In this document: positions 14,403-17,740 of the stretch, piece after piece
Layout: every line of letters begins with the position of its first letter
Position numbering within the stretch: position 1 is the first letter of the stretch
From: an uncultured Prevotella sp.
GTDB lineage: Bacteria > Bacteroidota > Bacteroidia > Bacteroidales > Bacteroidaceae
DNA length: 17,740 nt
Direction of reading: 5' to 3'
Assembly: GCA_900557255.1 (NCBI GenBank)
Contig: USSA01000048.1
Span: forward strand, 1 to 17,740
Notes under the pieces: model-generated
Told to the model about the DNA's origin: nothing
Seen by the model: the letters and a program-made list of their open reading frames with translations, nothing else
The model's database searches: none
Translations under genes and position numbers: made by a program

Positions 14403-16649
14403 TTACTTTTCCATAAACTTCTTTGCAGCTCTTAACTGATGTCTCATCACACTCAGGAATTCCTGACTCTCCTGCAGTACGTTGAGATAAACCAGAGAAA
14501 TCTGCATCAGCGTATTGTCAGTCATGTGCTGGATGCGGTCGATATGCTTCTTGCGGAGAACTGAAAGCTCGTCTTTGCAGGCATCTGCCTCGGCAAGTAT
14601 CTCGCGATAGCTGTCATATCTGCCAGTTTCAATCAGTTCGCAGCTCATGCGCATCAGGTCGTTGATCTTCTGGCGTACAGGAGCAAACTCCTTGATGTAT
14701 TCAGCAGGAAGCGGATTGAAGTTGTTGTCAACATGTTCCTTGATTGGGTCGAGCATACGGCGCAGAGAGTAGATAAACTGCTGGTTGCTGTTGGCGCCCA
14801 GATGGAACCAGGTGTTGCGCTCGATGGCAATCTCGATAGGCGATTTCTTCAAACCGAGCATCTCCTGACGGCGGAACTTCTTCAGCATATCCTGTTCCTT
14901 CTTCAGATCCTTGTTGGCATGACGAAGGTTGCGGGTATTCTCGTTGGCAAGACCATCCATAATCTGGTTGAACTCGTTCAGGGCGAAGTGGCAGACGTAA
15001 GACTGGGTGCGTGAAACCTGACGGCGAAGCAAATCCCATACAATCTCTGGGTCGCGAGAACGCATCATCAGTTGGAAGGTAGTACTCTTGCTCTCTTCCT
15101 TAGCCTTCTTGTTATACTGGATGTTGCTGCGGATGAGCAGGTAGATAACCAAGCCCATGAAGCAAGCCTGGATGCCCACACCACCGAAGTGCATGATGAT
15201 ACAAACAATGGCACAGGCTGCGAAAGCTACACCGGCTGTGATGAACCAACCACCGATTACACTTAATACACCTGTTACACGGAATACGGCACTCTCGCGG
15301 CTCCATGCTCTATCAGCAAGTGAAGAACCCATAGCTACCATGAAGGTAACGTAGGTGGTAGAGAGAGGCAACTTCAGGTTGGTACCGATGGTAATCAGCA
15401 TAGAAGCAAGTACCAGGTTTACGGCTGCACGAACCACGTCGAAAGCAGCACTCTCCTCGAGTTCAACATCATTCTTGTCGAAACGGCTGTTGATCCAGTT
15501 CATCAGTGCCTTTGGCATAAACTGCTTCAACCATGAATCTGTAGCCTGGCAGTTGCGTACAATCACGCGGGCTGCAGAAGAACTGCCGAACATCTCATCG
15601 CCTTCGTCCTGACGGCTCAGGTCAACAGAAGTCTTGATTACGTTCTGTGCTTTCTTGGATGTCGCCATGGCGATAATCATTATGGCACCGGCAGCAAGCA
15701 GGAAGCCTGGAGTAGTCTTGGCACTCTCCATCAATGAAGTCATCATAAATTGGTCTGGCGCTGCACCGTTGGCATTTGCCATATAGTCCTGATAAGAAGA
15801 GAGACCAGCCAGAGGCACACCGATGAAGTTTACCAGGTCGTTACCAGCGAAAGCCATAGCCAGGGCGAAAGTACCCATCAGCACTGTAAACTTGAAGATG
15901 TTGACACGGCAGAGGTGCAGGAATTCCATTACAACAGCAGATACCACGAAGGTGATGCAGATGAGGAAACCGAGATTCTGGTCGATGTAATCGCGCACCT
16001 CAGCAGGCAGGTAAGGACTCTTGCCCAAACCCTTCATGAAGATGAAGTAAGAGAGGGCTGTAAAGGCGATACCGCCGAAGATAGCGATGCTGTAGCGGCT
16101 GTGCTTGCGGTAGTTAAAGGTGAAGATTATACGGGAAAGCCACATCACAAAGGCACCAAACACGAAGGCGATGATGACAGATGAGAAGATACCCATGATT
16201 ACCTCCAACGCCTTGTTGCTATTGAGCAATACGCCATAGTTGAGGCTGTCGTCGCCATACATCTTCAATGTAGCGAGGATGAAAGCACCACCCAGCAACT
16301 CGAATACCAGAGAGACGGTAGTAGAGGTTGGCATACCTAAGGTGTTGAACACATCCAGGATGATGACATCAGTCACCATGACCGCCAGGAAGAGCGTCAT
16401 TATCTCTTCGAATGTAAAGTGGTCAGGACTCATGATACCATGGCGGGCGATATCCATCATTCCCGATGACATGATGGCTCCGAGAACTACACCGCAGGAT
16501 GCGATAATCAGCACCGTGCGAAATTTAGCCACCTTAGCTCCGATGGCAGATTGCAGGAAGTTGACAGCATCGTTGCTGACTCCTACGAAGAGATCGAACA
16601 CTGCTAAACAGAGCAGGAAGATCACAATACATAAATAAATTGTACCCAT
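14403..16649 (-). CDS. Inorganic phosphate transporter, PiT family, with PhoU-like C-terminal helical domain
   Basis: A low-affinity cation-coupled phosphate permease of 748 residues. The two inverted PiT signatures are GVSNDAVNFLQSAIGAKVA (23-41) and AFAGNDLVNFIGVPLAG (266-282), each with the transport-site Asn-Asp. The associated GMPTSTT (105-111) and LPLSTTYV (427-434) are also present. Roughly ten membrane segments end near residue 508. The remaining 230 or so residues are charged and helical (repeated KK, LRR, QxxL heptad-like patterns), resembling the PhoU/DUF47-type bundles that work with PiT proteins. Here this module is fused to the permease rather than encoded as a separate gene. 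The E. coli PitA is about 500 residues, so the tail accounts for the extra length. The gene stands alone, with its own promoter box and terminator. Confidence 0.93.
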   Translation of the reverse strand: MGTIYLCIVIFLLCLAVFDLFVGVSNDAVNFLQSAIGAKVAKFRTVLIIASCGVVLGAIMSSGMMDIARHGIMSPDHFTFEEIMTLFLAVMVTDVIILDVFNTLGMPTSTTVSLVFELLGGAFILATLKMYGDDSLNYGVLLNSNKALEVIMGIFSSVIIAFVFGAFVMWLSRIIFTFNYRKHSRYSIAIFGGIAFTALSYFIFMKGLGKSPYLPAEVRDYIDQNLGFLICITFVVSAVVMEFLHLCRVNIFKFTVLMGTFALAMAFAGNDLVNFIGVPLAGLSSYQDYMANANGAAPDQFMMTSLMESAKTTPGFLLAAGAIMIIAMATSKKAQNVIKTSVDLSRQDEGDEMFGSSSAARVIVRNCQATDSWLKQFMPKALMNWINSRFDKNDVELEESAAFDVVRAAVNLVLASMLITIGTNLKLPLSTTYVTFMVAMGSSLADRAWSRESAVFRVTGVLSVIGGWFITAGVAFAACAIVCIIMHFGGVGIQACFMGLVIYLLIRSNIQYNKKAKEESKSTTFQLMMRSRDPEIVWDLLRRQVSRTQSYVCHFALNEFNQIMDGLANENTRNLRHANKDLKKEQDMLKKFRRQEMLGLKKSPIEIAIERNTWFHLGANSNQQFIYSLRRMLDPIKEHVDNNFNPLPAEYIKEFAPVRQKINDLMRMSCELIETGRYDSYREILAEADACKDELSVLRKKHIDRIQHMTDNTLMQISLVYLNVLQESQEFLSVMRHQLRAAKKFMEK

Positions 16650-16744
16650 TATTATCTTAATGTTTATTGTTATTGTTTACTTTGTGGGGGACATTTCTTT
16701 CCCTTATTTGCGGGAGTTATCCATTTTCTCCTTCTTTTCGGCTG

Positions 16745-16752
16745 CAAAAGTA
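16745..16752 (-). promoter_or_regulatory. Putative -7 box of the phosphate transporter
   Basis: Leftward TACTTTTG matches TAnnTTTG, about 95 bases upstream of the ATG. The -33 element is not clear. A box for the divergent HAD gene lies about 85 bases away on the other strand. Confidence 0.5.
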
Positions 16753-16836
16753 CGTAGGAAATGTTACAGGCTATTTAAACAGATGTTACATTCTTGTTAA
16801 AAACGATTTTTCTTCTGTTTTTCTGAAAGAAAGTAG

Positions 16837-16844
16837 TATCTTTG
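16837..16844 (+). promoter_or_regulatory. Putative -7 box of the second HAD gene
   Basis: TATCTTTG matches TAnnTTTG. A CTG at 16815-16817, exactly 19 bases upstream, is one base from the TTG consensus. The box is 44 bases before the ATG. Confidence 0.6.
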
Positions 16845-16888
16845 CAGTCAGAACGCCTATATATAATAAGGTGTAAAACATAACAAAC

Positions 16889-17605
16889 ATGAAAATGGAT
16901 AGATTTAAAGATATCAGGGCGATAGCCTTCGATGCCGATGATACGCTCTGGGCATTACAGGAATATTTCGAAGAGGTGGAGCATGAATATTGCGAACTTC
17001 TTTCTGAATACGGAAAAGAGAAAGAAATTTCTGCCGCTCTTCTGGAGACGGAAAGTGGTAATATGGCTGACTTGGGGTATGGCTGCAAGGCTTTCACCAT
17101 TTCGCTGGTAGAGAATGCCGTGAAGGTAAGTAAGGGCAAGATTTCTGCCTATGTGATTGCTCAGATTATAGGGCTGGGAAAGAGTCTGCTGCATCTTGAT
17201 GCCAAACCGCTGGAGGGGGTAGAGGAGACGCTGGCTCTGCTGCATGAAAAGAAGAATGAGGGCAGGGGATTGAAACTTGCCGTCTTTACGAAGGGAGAGT
17301 TGCAGGATCAGAAGAATAAATTATGGCGCTCGGGGTTGCAGCGTTATTTTGATGTGGTAAGTATCGTGAGCGATAAAAAGCCTGAAGCTTACCGCCGCCT
17401 CTGTAGGGAGTTGGATGTCCAGCCTTCAGAACTCGTGATGGTGGGTAACAGTTTCAAAAGTGATATTGCTCCTGCGCTGAGCATCGGCTGTTCTGCCATC
17501 CATATTCCTGCCCAATCTATCTGGGCGCATGAGAAGACTGAAGAGTATGAACACCCGAAACTCCGCCGCATCTCATATTTCAAGGAAATTCTTGATTGGA
17601 TATAA
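16889..17605 (+). CDS. HAD-superfamily hydrolase (YjjG/phosphatase-like)
   Basis: A soluble phosphatase-type HAD protein of 238 residues; substrate unknown. Motif I is IAFDADDTLW (nucleophile Asp15, acid Asp17), with Trp after Leu as in many nucleotidase- and dehalogenase-like members. The cap is helical (about 25-110). Motif II is VFTKG (Thr134), motif III is SDKKPEAY (Lys163/164) and motif IV is VMVGNSFKSDI (Asn187, Asp192), where the first acidic position common in the superfamily is Asn. The first ATG (16889) is followed by a second one two codons later, and either could start translation. The gene is divergent from the phosphate transporter and shares its upstream region. A link to phosphate metabolism is possible but only suggested by position. 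Confidence 0.88.
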   Translation: MKMDRFKDIRAIAFDADDTLWALQEYFEEVEHEYCELLSEYGKEKEISAALLETESGNMADLGYGCKAFTISLVENAVKVSKGKISAYVIAQIIGLGKSLLHLDAKPLEGVEETLALLHEKKNEGRGLKLAVFTKGELQDQKNKLWRSGLQRYFDVVSIVSDKKPEAYRRLCRELDVQPSELVMVGNSFKSDIAPALSIGCSAIHIPAQSIWAHEKTEEYEHPKLRRISYFKEILDWI

Positions 17606-17636
17606 AGGGGGAGAATATCGATCTTTCCTCTTTATC

Positions 17637-17681
17637 TGCTGATACCCATCTACCGCGTTTTACGGTTGTAACTACTCAGCA
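17637..17681. other. Nested inverted repeat after the last gene
   Basis: TGCTGA (17637-17642) pairs with TCAGCA (17676-17681), enclosing a smaller ACCG/CGGT hairpin (17652-17655 with 17663-17666). It starts 31 bases after the HAD stop. There is no T run after it, so it is not a classical terminator. Nothing else is recognisable from 17606 to the right edge. Confidence 0.35.
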
Positions 17682-17740
17682 CCCTTATAGAAAACTTCTC
17701 GTTAATAAAGCATAAACTTGATTTTGCTTATTTTCTTCAT

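Noticed and set aside
17698..17740. Leftward ATG frame starting at the right edge (MKKISKIKFMLY)
   Set aside because: It meets a stop after 12 codons, so it is not the start of a gene within this window.

Overview
The window looks like a chromosomal segment of a Bacteroidota gut or oral anaerobe, most likely Prevotella/Segatella (copri-like). The grounds are repeated Bacteroidota-type promoter boxes (TAnnTTTG, in two places with a TTTG box 19-20 bases upstream), a LysRS with a C-terminal extension, a PiT transporter with a long helical tail, and a moderate G+C content of roughly 45-50%. The genus is an inference. The sequence is mostly housekeeping, with a few non-housekeeping insertions and RNA structures.

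Layout. (1) 1-351: possible tail of a rightward gene (3-131), then a cluster of hairpins between it and the next gene. (2) 352-8089, leftward: seven co-directional genes read in the order lysS, a four-helix-bundle (S23/IVP-type) gene, gpsA, pgi, a HAD phosphatase, gmd, fcl. Spacing is tight (2-83 bases), so this is probably one operon from a promoter just upstream of lysS. It combines lysyl-tRNA charging, glycerol-3-phosphate formation for lipids, hexose-phosphate isomerisation and GDP-L-fucose synthesis. (3) 8363-12802, rightward: menaquinone genes for a MenI-like thioesterase, menF, menD and menB, behind a good promoter. menC, menE and menA are not here. (4) 12876-14168, leftward: the queuosine-precursor transporter yhhQ and then queF, behind a promoter and a 31-nt candidate preQ1-I riboswitch that ends 3 bases before the yhhQ ATG. 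(5) 14177-16649, leftward: a PiT phosphate transporter with a structured 3' region and a terminator. (6) 16889-17605, rightward: a second HAD hydrolase with its own promoter.

Most notable points. First, the four-helix-bundle gene between lysS and gpsA is bounded by 30-bp inverted repeats (29/30 match) made of a 7-mer array. The right arm supplies the lysS stop codon and last residues; the left arm abuts the gpsA start codon. This is the architecture of a 23S rRNA intervening sequence, but placed inside an mRNA operon. Second, the preQ1-I aptamer candidate has the right loop length, specificity C, A-rich tail and pseudoknot, in front of exactly the expected gene. Third, menF carries two different tandem repeats inside its reading frame: 22 bp with a palindromic core, and 27 bp encoding nine residues.

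All functional calls rest on motif recognition by eye. No database or folding program was run.
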